64,000 nt of DNA from Natroniella acetigena. Lineage in GTDB: Bacteria; Bacillota; Halanaerobiia; Halobacteroidales; Halobacteroidaceae. The notes beneath the pieces were generated by a model. That model ran no database searches. It was not told the DNA's origin and saw only the letters and a program-made list of their open reading frames with translations. Of this stretch, positions 15,913 through 22,160 are shown piece after piece. Within the stretch, counting starts at the first letter, position 1, and the number at the start of each line of letters is the position of its first letter. The stretch is from positions 1-64,000 of the forward strand of contig NZ_JALKBX010000003.1 in the NCBI RefSeq assembly GCF_023227745.1, in the 5' to 3' direction. The position numbers and the translations under genes are program-made.

Positions 15913-16181
15913 AATACTTCAGTTTTGCCAATCTCATGAGTATGATTTTTAAAATTAACTTCGATGCGATTAACTGTCCTGCTGATAAGCTCAGTTTCTG
16001 TAGCCAATTCATCAATTTTGCTTTCTAATGTATCAAATCTGCCATCCATTCCATCTAGTCTAGAATCAATTCCATCTAGTCTAGAATCAATTCCATCTAA
16101 CCTAGAATCCATCCCATCAAGCCTACCATTAATCTTGCCAACTTCATTAACTAATAACTCTAACATTTCTTTTTCTGTCAT
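15900..16181 (-). CDS. Coiled-coil protein with RLDGIDS heptads
   Basis: 93 residues dominated by an exact heptad repeat (RLDGMDS, RLDGIDS, RLDGIDS, RLDGMDG, RFDTLES), which predicts a long coiled coil. The heptads come from a tandem 21-bp DNA repeat at 16051-16113. Similar small coiled-coil genes are common next to phage repressors. No specific function is recognised. It is probably co-transcribed with the next coiled-coil gene, ImmA and the repressor. Confidence 0.6.
   Translation of the reverse strand: MTEKEMLELLVNEVGKINGRLDGMDSRLDGIDSRLDGIDSRLDGMDGRFDTLESKIDELATETELISRTVNRIEVNFKNHTHEIGKTEVLKEA
16051..16113. repeat. 21-bp tandem repeat inside coiled-coil gene
   Basis: Two identical copies (16051-16071 and 16072-16092, each beginning CCATCTAGTCTAGAATC) and a third diverged copy (16093-16113). 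Each unit encodes seven residues, RLDGIDS type. Confidence 0.85.
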
Positions 16182-16193
16182 AATTACCCCCTT

Positions 16194-16448
16194 TTATCTA
16201 GTCGATTTAAGCTTGGCAATAGCAAATAGATTTTCTTTAGTGACTGCCTTTAGCTCTAAAACATCCCCTTGAATCTGGGCTATATTATGTTCTATCTTAT
16301 CCAATTTAGCACTATTAACTTCTGTTCTTTCTTCGATAGCTTTAAGGATTTGGGCATTTTCCTTTTGTTGATTTTTTATCTCTGAAACTTCTTCTTTAAC
16401 AATCCCTCTGATCGCTTCTAACAATTCCTTATCTTCCATCTTATCCAC
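16194..16448 (-). CDS. Small coiled-coil protein
   Basis: 84 residues, all helical and charged (EEVSEIKNQQKENAQILKAI, then VNSAKLDKIEHNIAQIQGDV). It looks like a shorter relative of the coiled-coil protein directly downstream, separated by 12 bases. Function unknown. It lies between ImmA and the other coiled-coil gene in the lysogeny operon. Confidence 0.55.
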   Translation of the reverse strand: MDKMEDKELLEAIRGIVKEEVSEIKNQQKENAQILKAIEERTEVNSAKLDKIEHNIAQIQGDVLELKAVTKENLFAIAKLKSTR

Positions 16449-16468
16449 CTCACTTAATAGTTGAAGTG

Positions 16469-16795
16469 TTATTTTTTAAGAGTAGCTAAAACTTTTCTGC
16501 TTATTTCATCAGCTTCTTTCTCAAAATATATTCTCTTGTTATCAATATTAACTAAGTATCTTTTGTTAGGTAAATGCTTTAAGATATGAGCCACTTCATG
16601 AATTAAGGTTTTCCTTCTCATTTCAAAACTAATCCTTTCGTTGATAATTACATGGTAATGATCGCTTGGGCAGGGGTAAACAAAGCCACGAACAGCAGGA
16701 TGGAAGGACATAAAATTAACTTGAATATCATGTTCTCTTAATTTACTTAGAACTGCCATGATTTCATCGTTAATAATTTCCTTCCTCCTTGTCAA
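16469..16795 (-). CDS. ImmA/IrrE-type metallopeptidase
   Basis: 108 residues with the zinc-peptidase motif HEVAH (about residue 65) in LIHEVAHILKHLP. In ICEBs1-type elements ImmA cleaves the ImmR repressor to trigger induction. Here the gene overlaps the 3' end of the repressor gene, the same arrangement. It therefore probably inactivates the prophage repressor. The domain is at the short end of the family, with no IrrE C-terminal sensor. Confidence 0.88.
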   Translation of the reverse strand: MTRRKEIINDEIMAVLSKLREHDIQVNFMSFHPAVRGFVYPCPSDHYHVIINERISFEMRRKTLIHEVAHILKHLPNKRYLVNIDNKRIYFEKEADEISRKVLATLKK

Positions 16796-17162
16796 TTCTC
16801 ATCATAATTCTAATAACATCCTGAATGGCTTCATCTGGCAAGTCCTTAGCTTGGTCAAACATAAGTTGCAAGGTTTCCCTCTTTGTAACCTCTTCCCAAT
16901 ACTCTGCTAGTTCTGGGTTGGTTTTAAGAGCTTGTCTTATCTTATCTGTTTTATCTCTTTTCACATCTGTTTTACCTATTAAGTAATCAACATCAACATG
17001 AAATAGATCTGCTAATTCAGCCACTACATTTATATCTGGTATCCTTCTTTCTGATTCGTAACTTGAAATTGTACTCTTAGATTTATTTATCATTTTTGCT
17101 AAATCATCTTGCTTTAAACCTTTTTCTTTGCGTAATTTTTTTAATCGTTTACCGAAAGACAT
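16770..17162 (-). CDS. Prophage repressor (Xre/cI-like)
   Basis: 130 residues. Residues about 5-60 form an Xre helix-turn-helix (LRKEKGLKQDDLAKMINKSK ... YESERRIP). The C-terminal part (about 75-130) carries the NPELAEYWEEV and LPDEAIQDVIRIMMRI pattern typical of ImmR-like repressors that are cut by ImmA. It is divergent from the Cro-like gene across a 206-base switch with three TAC-N5-GTA operators, one over its own -10 box, so it should autoregulate. Confidence 0.92.
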   Translation of the reverse strand: MSFGKRLKKLRKEKGLKQDDLAKMINKSKSTISSYESERRIPDINVVAELADLFHVDVDYLIGKTDVKRDKTDKIRQALKTNPELAEYWEEVTKRETLQLMFDQAKDLPDEAIQDVIRIMMRIDKEEGNY

Positions 17163-17186
17163 ATTGAACCCCCTTGCTTATTCATA

Positions 17187-17293
17187 ATTATACAATAAGT
17201 ACAATCTTCAATCTAGACCTTATTTGGTTTCGGTACGAAAAGTACATTTTTCTGTATTTTATCCTTGACATATTACTTTTAGTAGATTATAAT
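17187..17293. promoter_or_regulatory. Lysis-lysogeny switch: divergent promoters and three operators
   Basis: Rightward promoter: TTGACA (17265-17270), 17-base spacer, TATAAT (17288-17293). Leftward -10 box: TATAAT on the minus strand at 17192-17187. Three dyads of form TAC-N5-GTA lie at 17191-17201, 17234-17244 and 17274-17284. Their centres are 43 and 40 bp apart, about four helical turns. The first overlaps the leftward -10 box; the third sits in the rightward spacer. Confidence 0.75.
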
Positions 17294-17368
17294 ATTAGTG
17301 AAAGTTGACAATTAGACGATTCCAGAATAATAATATTACTTTAAGTCATATAGAAAGGAGGGGTACTT

Positions 17369-17587
17369 TTGGAAAGGAGTAATAAAATAAAAGCTGGTAG
17401 AACTAAGTTGGGTTACAATCAGGAGCAGATGGCAAAAGCACTCAATATGGGCATCACCACTTATAAGAATAAAGAAAACGGAATAACCGAATTTACTGAA
17501 ACTGAAATCAATAAGTATTTAGCTTTGACAGAGCAAAAGTTCGAGGATGTTTTTCTTGACAAAGATATTTTTTTGCAGACTGGTTGA
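17369..17587 (+). CDS. Cro-like helix-turn-helix protein
   Basis: 72 residues, TTG start after AAGGAGGGG. A compact Xre-type helix-turn-helix fills residues about 3-45 (KAGRTKLGYNQEQMAKALNM, TTYKNKENG). As the first rightward gene opposite the repressor it is placed like Cro. It probably competes for the TAC-N5-GTA operators. Confidence 0.8.
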   Translation: MERSNKIKAGRTKLGYNQEQMAKALNMGITTYKNKENGITEFTETEINKYLALTEQKFEDVFLDKDIFLQTG

Positions 17588-17673
17588 CTTAAAGTGTTTT
17601 CGGAAATAATTGATTGACTTTTAGTGTTCGAGATAGAGTGTTGGCTATAAAGTAAGTTGAAAGGAGTGATTTG

Positions 17674-18360
17674 ATGAGTGGGCTAACTGTCAAAGATGGC
17701 GTTACTGAATTTGGGGTTACTACCTTAGATGGGGAACAAGCAGTAGTTAGTAGTCGTGATGTAGCTGATGTATTCGACAAAAGACATTCTGATGTTTTGA
17801 GAGGGATAGACAACACTCTTGAAGATTTGGAAGAAGAATTTACTGAACGCAATTTTGCGTTGAGTCGTTATAAAGATAAGAGTGGCAAGAAAAACCGTGA
17901 GTATTTGATGACTAGAGATGGATTTACTCTTATCACTATGGGTTTTACAGGTAAGAAAGCCATGAAGTTTAAAGTAGCTTACATTAAGCAATTCAACAGA
18001 ATGGAAGAGTTGATTAAAAATAGGCACTTCACTCGGCTTGAATATAAGCCAATGACAGACGCAATCAAAGAGTATAGACAAGCCCAAGGCAAGACACCTA
18101 AGTGGTATCACTTTAGTAATGAAGCAAATATGATTAACCGAATAGTTTTAGGCGATACATCTAAGAAGTATTGTGAAAAGCACGATGTACCACAGGACGA
18201 GCTAAGAGATCATCTTCCAGAGTGGCAATTAGAAGCGTTGATGCACTTGCAAAGACTTAATACCGATTTGTTGCACGCTGGGTTAGAGTACGATGACAGA
18301 AAAGAGATAATCCAGCAAAGGTTTGACAAGATGTATAACAACATTAAGTTATCAGCATAG
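17674..18360 (+). CDS. Rha family phage regulatory protein
   Basis: 228 residues. The Rha/pRha domain covers about 20-115: VVSSRDVADVFDKRHSDVLRGI, FALSRYKDKSGKKNREYLMTRDGFTLITMGFTGKKA. Proteins of this family regulate phage development and host-factor-dependent growth. The C-terminal part (about 120-228) is a helical extension seen with some Rha and antirepressor proteins. The ATG has AGGAG seven bases upstream, inside a repeated AGTTGAAAGGAG leader. Confidence 0.85.
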   Translation: MSGLTVKDGVTEFGVTTLDGEQAVVSSRDVADVFDKRHSDVLRGIDNTLEDLEEEFTERNFALSRYKDKSGKKNREYLMTRDGFTLITMGFTGKKAMKFKVAYIKQFNRMEELIKNRHFTRLEYKPMTDAIKEYRQAQGKTPKWYHFSNEANMINRIVLGDTSKKYCEKHDVPQDELRDHLPEWQLEALMHLQRLNTDLLHAGLEYDDRKEIIQQRFDKMYNNIKLSA

Positions 18361-18385
18361 TCAGTTGAAAGGAGGTGAGGATACC

Positions 18386-18556
18386 ATGGAAGCAGGAGAA
18401 ATTTTAAAACAACAATTAGAAGAATTATGTGAAGTTAATTCTAGTTTATTAGAGAAGGCTAAGCAGAGAGAATTGAATGATTTAGAAATTGAAACTTTAG
18501 AAATAGTAAATTATTCTATATCTCAAATTGGAAATTTATTGGATTTGAGGTTTTAG
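18386..18556 (+). CDS. Small phage protein, unknown
   Basis: 56 residues, helical and acidic (ILKQQLEELCEVNSSLLEKA). Start set at ATG 18386, with GGAGGTGAGG upstream in a copy of the AGTTGAAAGGAGG leader. No family is recognised. Confidence 0.5.
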   Translation: MEAGEILKQQLEELCEVNSSLLEKAKQRELNDLEIETLEIVNYSISQIGNLLDLRF

Positions 18557-18589
18557 TAAGGTGGTGAGAGGGAGAGGTATTTTATTAAG

Positions 18590-18784
18590 TTAAACGCCTA
18601 CAGTAATATCTTCAACAGGCGTATTTTTAGCTTCTTCGACAGCCTTGTAAATGGTTTTGTAGAACTTAGCTACTTCATTAGCGTAGCGTTCATTTGATTC
18701 AGAATCACCTATTATTAAAGGGCTTTTTCTTTCATGTTCTAACATTTTAAGAGTTATTTCCTTAGCAATTTCATCAGTTTTCAT
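18590..18784 (-). CDS. Minus-strand small phage protein, unknown
   Basis: 64 residues (KTDEIAKEITLKMLEHERKS ... EVAKFYKTIYKAVEEAKN). It lies against the direction of the early operon but has its own GAGGTGG ribosome site eight bases before the ATG. Its 3' end holds a hairpin (ACGCCT/AGGCGT then ATTTTT) that can stop plus-strand transcripts. Function unknown; the first of three such reversed mini-genes here. Confidence 0.55.
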   Translation of the reverse strand: MKTDEIAKEITLKMLEHERKSPLIIGDSESNERYANEVAKFYKTIYKAVEEAKNTPVEDITVGV

Positions 18785-18894
18785 TGTACCACCTCGTAAT
18801 TTAGTTTAACCTCTCCCTTAGAGATGGTTATTCTAGATAAAAGAGGAAATACCTGCAATATTGTCAGTATAAGCAAGTTGAAAGGAGGGATTTG

Positions 18895-19098
18895 ATGAGT
18901 GGCCCGTTTGATAGAGAAAGATATGATTTTATTACTAACGATGTCACAAGAGAGTTAATAGGGGTATTACAAGAACACGACATAACTATTGGAGAAGCTA
19001 ATATTGCTTTAGATGAAGCTAAAAAAATTGTAAATTCTAAAAGGTCGAATCCAAAAGTTAGCGGCTTAGATTTTAGCAAAATCTTTAAAAAAGACTAG
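18895..19098 (+). CDS. Small phage protein, unknown
   Basis: 67 residues (FDRERYDFITNDVTRELIGV ... IALDEAKKIVNSKR), mostly helical. The ATG follows a nearly exact copy of the leader used by the Rha gene (AGTTGAAAGGAGGGATTTG), and even the first codons (ATGAGTGG) match. It ends at a bidirectional terminator. Confidence 0.55.
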   Translation: MSGPFDRERYDFITNDVTRELIGVLQEHDITIGEANIALDEAKKIVNSKRSNPKVSGLDFSKIFKKD

Positions 19099-19127
19099 GT
19101 TGCTGTAACAACCCAGTCTAAAAATTG
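19096..19127. terminator. Bidirectional terminator
   Basis: GACTAGGTTG and CAACCCAGTC form a stem with a CTGTAA loop, followed by a T-rich run on the plus strand. It lies between convergent small genes. Confidence 0.75.
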
Positions 19128-19340
19128 TTATTTTTTCTGATAGTTCTTATCTAGATAATTTTTGAGTTTCTTATGATAAGTTTCCAATGAATTGCAAATG
19201 GCATCTTCAATTGAGTAGACGATTTGCATATGGTCTAGGTTATTAAGATCATCACTGCTATCAATTTTTTCTTTAACGTTGTTTTGTACAGAATCTCTAA
19301 TAGTTTTCTTGATTTCTTTTTCAAGGTATTTAAATTTCAA
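19128..19340 (-). CDS. Minus-strand small phage protein, unknown
   Basis: 70 residues, helical and charged (FKYLEKEIKKTIRDSVQNNV, then YSIEDAICNSLETYHKKL). A TTG at 19340 with AAAGGAG nine bases upstream is the best start; an in-frame ATG lies too close to the ribosome site. Just upstream is the CTTTCTAT/ATAGAAAG dyad that also appears, with compensating changes, before the reversed gene at 19679-19978. Confidence 0.5.
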   Translation of the reverse strand: MKFKYLEKEIKKTIRDSVQNNVKEKIDSSDDLNNLDHMQIVYSIEDAICNSLETYHKKLKNYLDKNYQKK

Positions 19341-19352
19341 ATGAAACATCTC

Positions 19353-19379
19353 CTTTCTATAGCGTAATTCGATAGAAAG
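19353..19379. promoter_or_regulatory. Dyad upstream of reversed mini-gene (copy 1)
   Basis: CTTTCTAT and ATAGAAAG, 8-bp arms, 11-base loop containing AATTC. One arm covers the ribosome site of the 19128-19340 gene. Confidence 0.55.
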
Positions 19380-19421
19380 TGAGGACAAACCTTTAAAGCC
19401 AGTTGAAAGGAGGGATGAACA

Positions 19422-19676
19422 ATGAAGGAGTCTGTGAAGCAAGATCTGTTATCAGGACATATTGAAGATGTTAAGCGAGAATTGAAAAAAGAGGGAATTG
19501 CAGAAGATTCATTTTTGATGAAGCAGATGGTGAGATTGAGTAGGGAGGTAGTCCAACAGCATTATGCTATTAAAGAATTGGGGAAGAAGGTAGCTGAACT
19601 GGAGAAGGAAGCTCCAGAACAGCCGAGAGAAAAAATAATAAAAGCAAACAATGATGGGACGGTGGAGCTAGGGTGA
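19422..19676 (+). CDS. Small coiled-coil phage protein
   Basis: 84 residues, helical (DVKRELKKEGIAEDSF, VVQQHYAIKELGKKVAELEK) with an acidic tail. The ATG follows another AGTTGAAAGGAGGG leader. Its stop is two bases from the stop of the convergent zinc-ribbon gene. Function unknown. Confidence 0.5.
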   Translation: MKESVKQDLLSGHIEDVKRELKKEGIAEDSFLMKQMVRLSREVVQQHYAIKELGKKVAELEKEAPEQPREKIIKANNDGTVELG

Positions 19677-19678
19677 AG

Positions 19679-19978
19679 TTAGATTTTATATTTAAACTTT
19701 TCTGGTAAGATAGTCTCTACACCAATGCTCCAGCTTTTTTCTTTTAATTTTTCTTTTTCTTGGCTCTTGTTAGCAATTTTTGTTATAGGTTCAGACATGT
19801 TAATGAAACTTTCAGATATTTTTTGTAAATTATAAAAAACATCTTTAGGTAACTCTTGCTGGCAATTAGGGCAATTAATTTTCTCTCTTTTAACCACATA
19901 CCCTATATGCACATTAAAGAGTTCATTGCAGCTCAAACATTCAAAATTAAATTTTGCTATAGGTATTGCTTTTGACAT
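19679..19978 (-). CDS. Minus-strand zinc-ribbon protein
   Basis: 99 residues with two Cys pairs, CLSCNELF (about 14-17) and CPNCQQEL (about 36-39), forming a zinc ribbon, then a lysine/glutamate-rich tail. It has a good ribosome site (GGAAGGAAG) under the second dyad. Third reversed mini-gene of the early region; function unknown. Confidence 0.55.
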   Translation of the reverse strand: MSKAIPIAKFNFECLSCNELFNVHIGYVVKREKINCPNCQQELPKDVFYNLQKISESFINMSEPITKIANKSQEKEKLKEKSWSIGVETILPEKFKYKI

Positions 19979-19989
19979 GGTAACACTTC

Positions 19990-20016
19990 CTTCCTGTAAC
20001 TCAATTCAATAGGAAG
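19990..20016. promoter_or_regulatory. Dyad upstream of reversed mini-gene (copy 2)
   Basis: CTTCCTGT and ATAGGAAG with an 11-base loop containing AATTC. It keeps the shape of copy 1 with paired base changes (T to C on one arm, A to G on the other). Confidence 0.55.
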
Positions 20017-20049
20017 GAATAAAACACCTTTTATCGAGGAGGTGATCAG

Positions 20050-20355
20050 ATGCCAGGACTGCTTGAAAAACTGACAGATGACATTGTCTCTCAGCTAGAA
20101 TCAATTGGTCAGAGACTTAAGAAGCTGGAACAGAGACCAGAGTACTGCAACGACATTAAGATGTATAATGTCGAGGAGGTCGCTGAAAAGACTTCTTTAA
20201 GCGAAACTAAAATTTATGATCTAATTCGTCAAGGGAAGTTTCCTTGTGTTGTTGCGGGGAGGAGGAAGTTGATCCCCCGCAAGGATCTAGTTCGCTGGAT
20301 CAATGAAAACAATGTGATGAATCAGGGACAGAAAGAAGTTGCAATATTAGGATAA
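20050..20355 (+). CDS. Excisionase-like MerR-type DNA-binding protein
   Basis: 101 residues. An N-terminal coiled coil (about 1-35) precedes a helix-turn-helix_17/excisionase domain (about 38-85): MYNVEEVAEKTSLSETKIYDLIRQGKFPC, GRRKLIPRKDLVRWI. Such proteins act as recombination directionality factors or as small regulators. It could help the integrase excise the prophage, though it lies away from int. AGGAGGTGATC precedes the ATG. Confidence 0.7.
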   Translation: MPGLLEKLTDDIVSQLESIGQRLKKLEQRPEYCNDIKMYNVEEVAEKTSLSETKIYDLIRQGKFPCVVAGRRKLIPRKDLVRWINENNVMNQGQKEVAILG

Positions 20356-20369
20356 GAGGAGGTGATGGG

Positions 20370-20552
20370 ATGCCTGAAACCCACAAGCTAGAATTAACTG
20401 ACAAGCAGCTATTGGCATTGAGAGAGGTCATAGGTCATGTTGATGTCCATGAGAACTGGATGCTCGATGTGATGGAACATGGTGAGCAGTTAGAAGATGT
20501 GTATCGAAAGGTTTATGAGCTTGCTAACCCAGTGATTAAGGAGGGAAATTAA
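20370..20552 (+). CDS. Small phage protein, unknown
   Basis: 60 residues (LELTDKQLLALREVIGHVDV ... MEHGEQLEDVYRKVYELA). A helical, acidic product. GAGGAGGTGATGGG precedes it, and its last base is the first base of the next start. No family is recognised. Confidence 0.5.
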   Translation: MPETHKLELTDKQLLALREVIGHVDVHENWMLDVMEHGEQLEDVYRKVYELANPVIKEGN

Positions 20553-20743
20553 TGAGCATGCATGAACACGGAGTTTATTTTGCAGAGTGTGATTGTGTAG
20601 TTATTATTAATGATGAAGTTCATTTTTTCGAAGATGAATCAGTTGCGATGGAGTTTCTTAAGAAATTAGAGTCGGATCAGGCAGATGCTATTGATGTTTA
20701 TTCGAGAGTGTTAGAATTATATCCATCAGAGGAGGTGAGTTAA
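20552..20743 (+). CDS. Small phage protein, unknown
   Basis: 63 residues (GVYFAECDCVVIINDEVHFF, AMEFLKKLESDQADAIDVY). Coupled to the previous gene by an overlapping stop and start. Function unknown. Confidence 0.5.
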   Translation: MSMHEHGVYFAECDCVVIINDEVHFFEDESVAMEFLKKLESDQADAIDVYSRVLELYPSEEVS

Positions 20744-20744
20744 G

Positions 20745-20876
20745 TTGAATCCTGATTACACAAATACTAAATGTCATATGTGTGGTGGGACCAATATAGT
20801 TCAAACTAAAACCCATAGCTCCCACGGAGTAAATGAATACAAGTGTAGAGATTGTGGTTGTGTCTGGGGTAATTAA
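20745..20876 (+). CDS. 43-residue zinc-ribbon protein
   Basis: TTG start after GGAGGTGAG. Two Cys pairs, CHMCGGTN and CRDCGCVW, give a classical zinc ribbon with a transposase/topoisomerase-like spacing. One of many tiny zinc-ribbon genes in this prophage; nucleic-acid binding is likely but unproven. Confidence 0.6.
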   Translation: MNPDYTNTKCHMCGGTNIVQTKTHSSHGVNEYKCRDCGCVWGN

Positions 20877-20900
20877 AAAACAAACAGGAGGATGATAATA

Positions 20901-21056
20901 GTGAGTAACTTGCAAGTTTTTGAGAATAAAAATTCAGGGCAAGTTAGTACTATGAATAATGGTGATGAAATTTGGTTTGTTGCTAAAGATGTCTGTGATG
21001 TACTCGACTTATCTAATCCTAGTACAGTAGTTAATAGATTAGATGATGGGGTTTAA
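20901..21056 (+). pseudogene. BRO-N antirepressor fragment
   Basis: 51 codons from GTG. The product (LQVFENKNSGQ ... EIWFVAKDVCDVLDLSNPST ... NRLDDG) is the first part of a BRO-N domain as found in phage antirepressors, which normally exceed 200 residues. A stop truncates it and no continuation is visible. The leader in front (20874-20896) is identical over 23 bases to the one before recT. Confidence 0.75.
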
Positions 21057-21115
21057 ATAATCAAAATCCAGATCATAGGTAGGAGAATGACGGGATTTTG
21101 AAGGGAGGTGATATT

Positions 21116-21238
21116 TTGAAGAAATTCAATCCAGCTAAAGCATTTGAATTGGCTTTAAAGCTCAAACAGGAAGGCAAACAAGACAGCGAATCATACAAGC
21201 AGATCATGAGTAAGCTGAGGACTTACTTCAATTTCTAA
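21116..21238 (+). CDS. 40-residue phage protein, unknown
   Basis: TTG start after AAGGGAGGTG. The product is basic and helical (AKAFELALKLKQEGKQ, YKQIMSKLRTYFNF). It lies between the BRO fragment and an HTH gene. Function unknown. Confidence 0.45.
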   Translation: MKKFNPAKAFELALKLKQEGKQDSESYKQIMSKLRTYFNF

Positions 21239-21331
21239 CTTACTTACAGAATATCAAATATTATCTAAATAGTAAATAAATGTTACGAGGTATAACAGGT
21301 TGCATAAAATTGTTGATAGGAGGTGTCAAAG

Positions 21332-21616
21332 TTGGATGCAAAAGTACAGATTTTAAAAGAGTTGATGGAGATAAACTCCTGGAGTCAGACTGATGTGGGC
21401 AAGATAGTTAACTGTTCGAGGTCATTAGTAAGTCAAATTATAAATGAAGATAAAAGCCCCCAATGGTTCTGGGAGCAACTGGCGAAGGAGACTAACTGTT
21501 ATGAGTTACACACATTGTTAGTTAATGAAAAGTTAATGGAAGTTGTTGAGCTCGTTGGAGCATTGAGCAAAAAGAAAAGCACTCCCGCTAGGAACGAGAG
21601 TGCTGTGGCTATCTAA
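21332..21616 (+). CDS. Helix-turn-helix phage protein
   Basis: 94 residues from TTG 21332, with ATAGGAGG upstream (a GTG at 21323 lies inside the ribosome site). Residues about 5-45 resemble a helix-turn-helix: LMEINSWSQTDVGKIVNCSRSLVSQII. The 3' end overlaps a hairpin (AGCACTC/GAGTGCT). Confidence 0.6.
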   Translation: MDAKVQILKELMEINSWSQTDVGKIVNCSRSLVSQIINEDKSPQWFWEQLAKETNCYELHTLLVNEKLMEVVELVGALSKKKSTPARNESAVAI

Positions 21617-21642
21617 ATTCAATTATACGCTTATTATATCAT
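21580..21642 (+). promoter_or_regulatory. Hairpin plus GCTTATTATATCAT element (copy 1)
   Basis: A hairpin AGCACTC...GAGTGCT, then GCTTATTATATCAT at 21629-21642, then the ribosome site of the next gene. The same arrangement recurs at 30591-30638. Confidence 0.45.
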
Positions 21643-21660
21643 TTTTGAGGAGGAATATCA

Positions 21661-22020
21661 ATGGCAATAACTGCAAGTTATTTGGAAGCGGCGGATAAAA
21701 GAATATGTATTGTTGGCCCGACACTAGATTATGAATATTGCGATTTGAATGAGTGCAAGAAGCCGATTAGTAGCAACATTTCAGCAATAGAGTTAGCTAA
21801 TAGGTTTCATAGCTTAGATGAGATTGATGTATTGCAAGTAATTGGAGGGAAGCGATACTATTACGACCAGAGCAGAGTTGAAGAATTGTTATCATTAGCA
21901 TTTCAAGGTCAAGTTGAGAAGGTTGTGCAGATGGATTCAGGAAGTTACCAGGTTTATATGATGTTAATCAAGATATTAGACCAGGAGTTAATTTGGCAAG
22001 TGCAGGGGTGGTCAGAGTGA
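21661..22020 (+). CDS. Phage protein, unknown
   Basis: 119 residues (ICIVGPTLDYEYCDLNECKK, AIELANRFHSLDEIDVLQVI, GSYQVYMMLIKILDQELIWQ). No family is recognised. GAGGAGGAATATC precedes the ATG and the stop overlaps the GTG of the next gene, so it is part of the early operon. Confidence 0.55.
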   Translation: MAITASYLEAADKRICIVGPTLDYEYCDLNECKKPISSNISAIELANRFHSLDEIDVLQVIGGKRYYYDQSRVEELLSLAFQGQVEKVVQMDSGSYQVYMMLIKILDQELIWQVQGWSE

Positions 22021-22160
22021 TTAAATGTAACTGCGGATCAGATAATGTTGCTGTAGTTGACGTTAAAGTCAGCTTCAACTCGGCTTGTGAACAGTATCGT
22101 TGCAAGAGCTGCGGTCGGAAGTGGTCTAAGACTTATGATCTGAGAAGAGGAGTGATGTAA
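22017..22160 (+). CDS. 47-residue zinc-ribbon protein
   Basis: GTG start overlapping the upstream stop. The Cys spacing is CNCGSDN and YRCKSCGRKW, a zinc ribbon, followed by a basic tail. It ends one base before the ATPase gene. Confidence 0.6.
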   Translation: MIKCNCGSDNVAVVDVKVSFNSACEQYRCKSCGRKWSKTYDLRRGVM

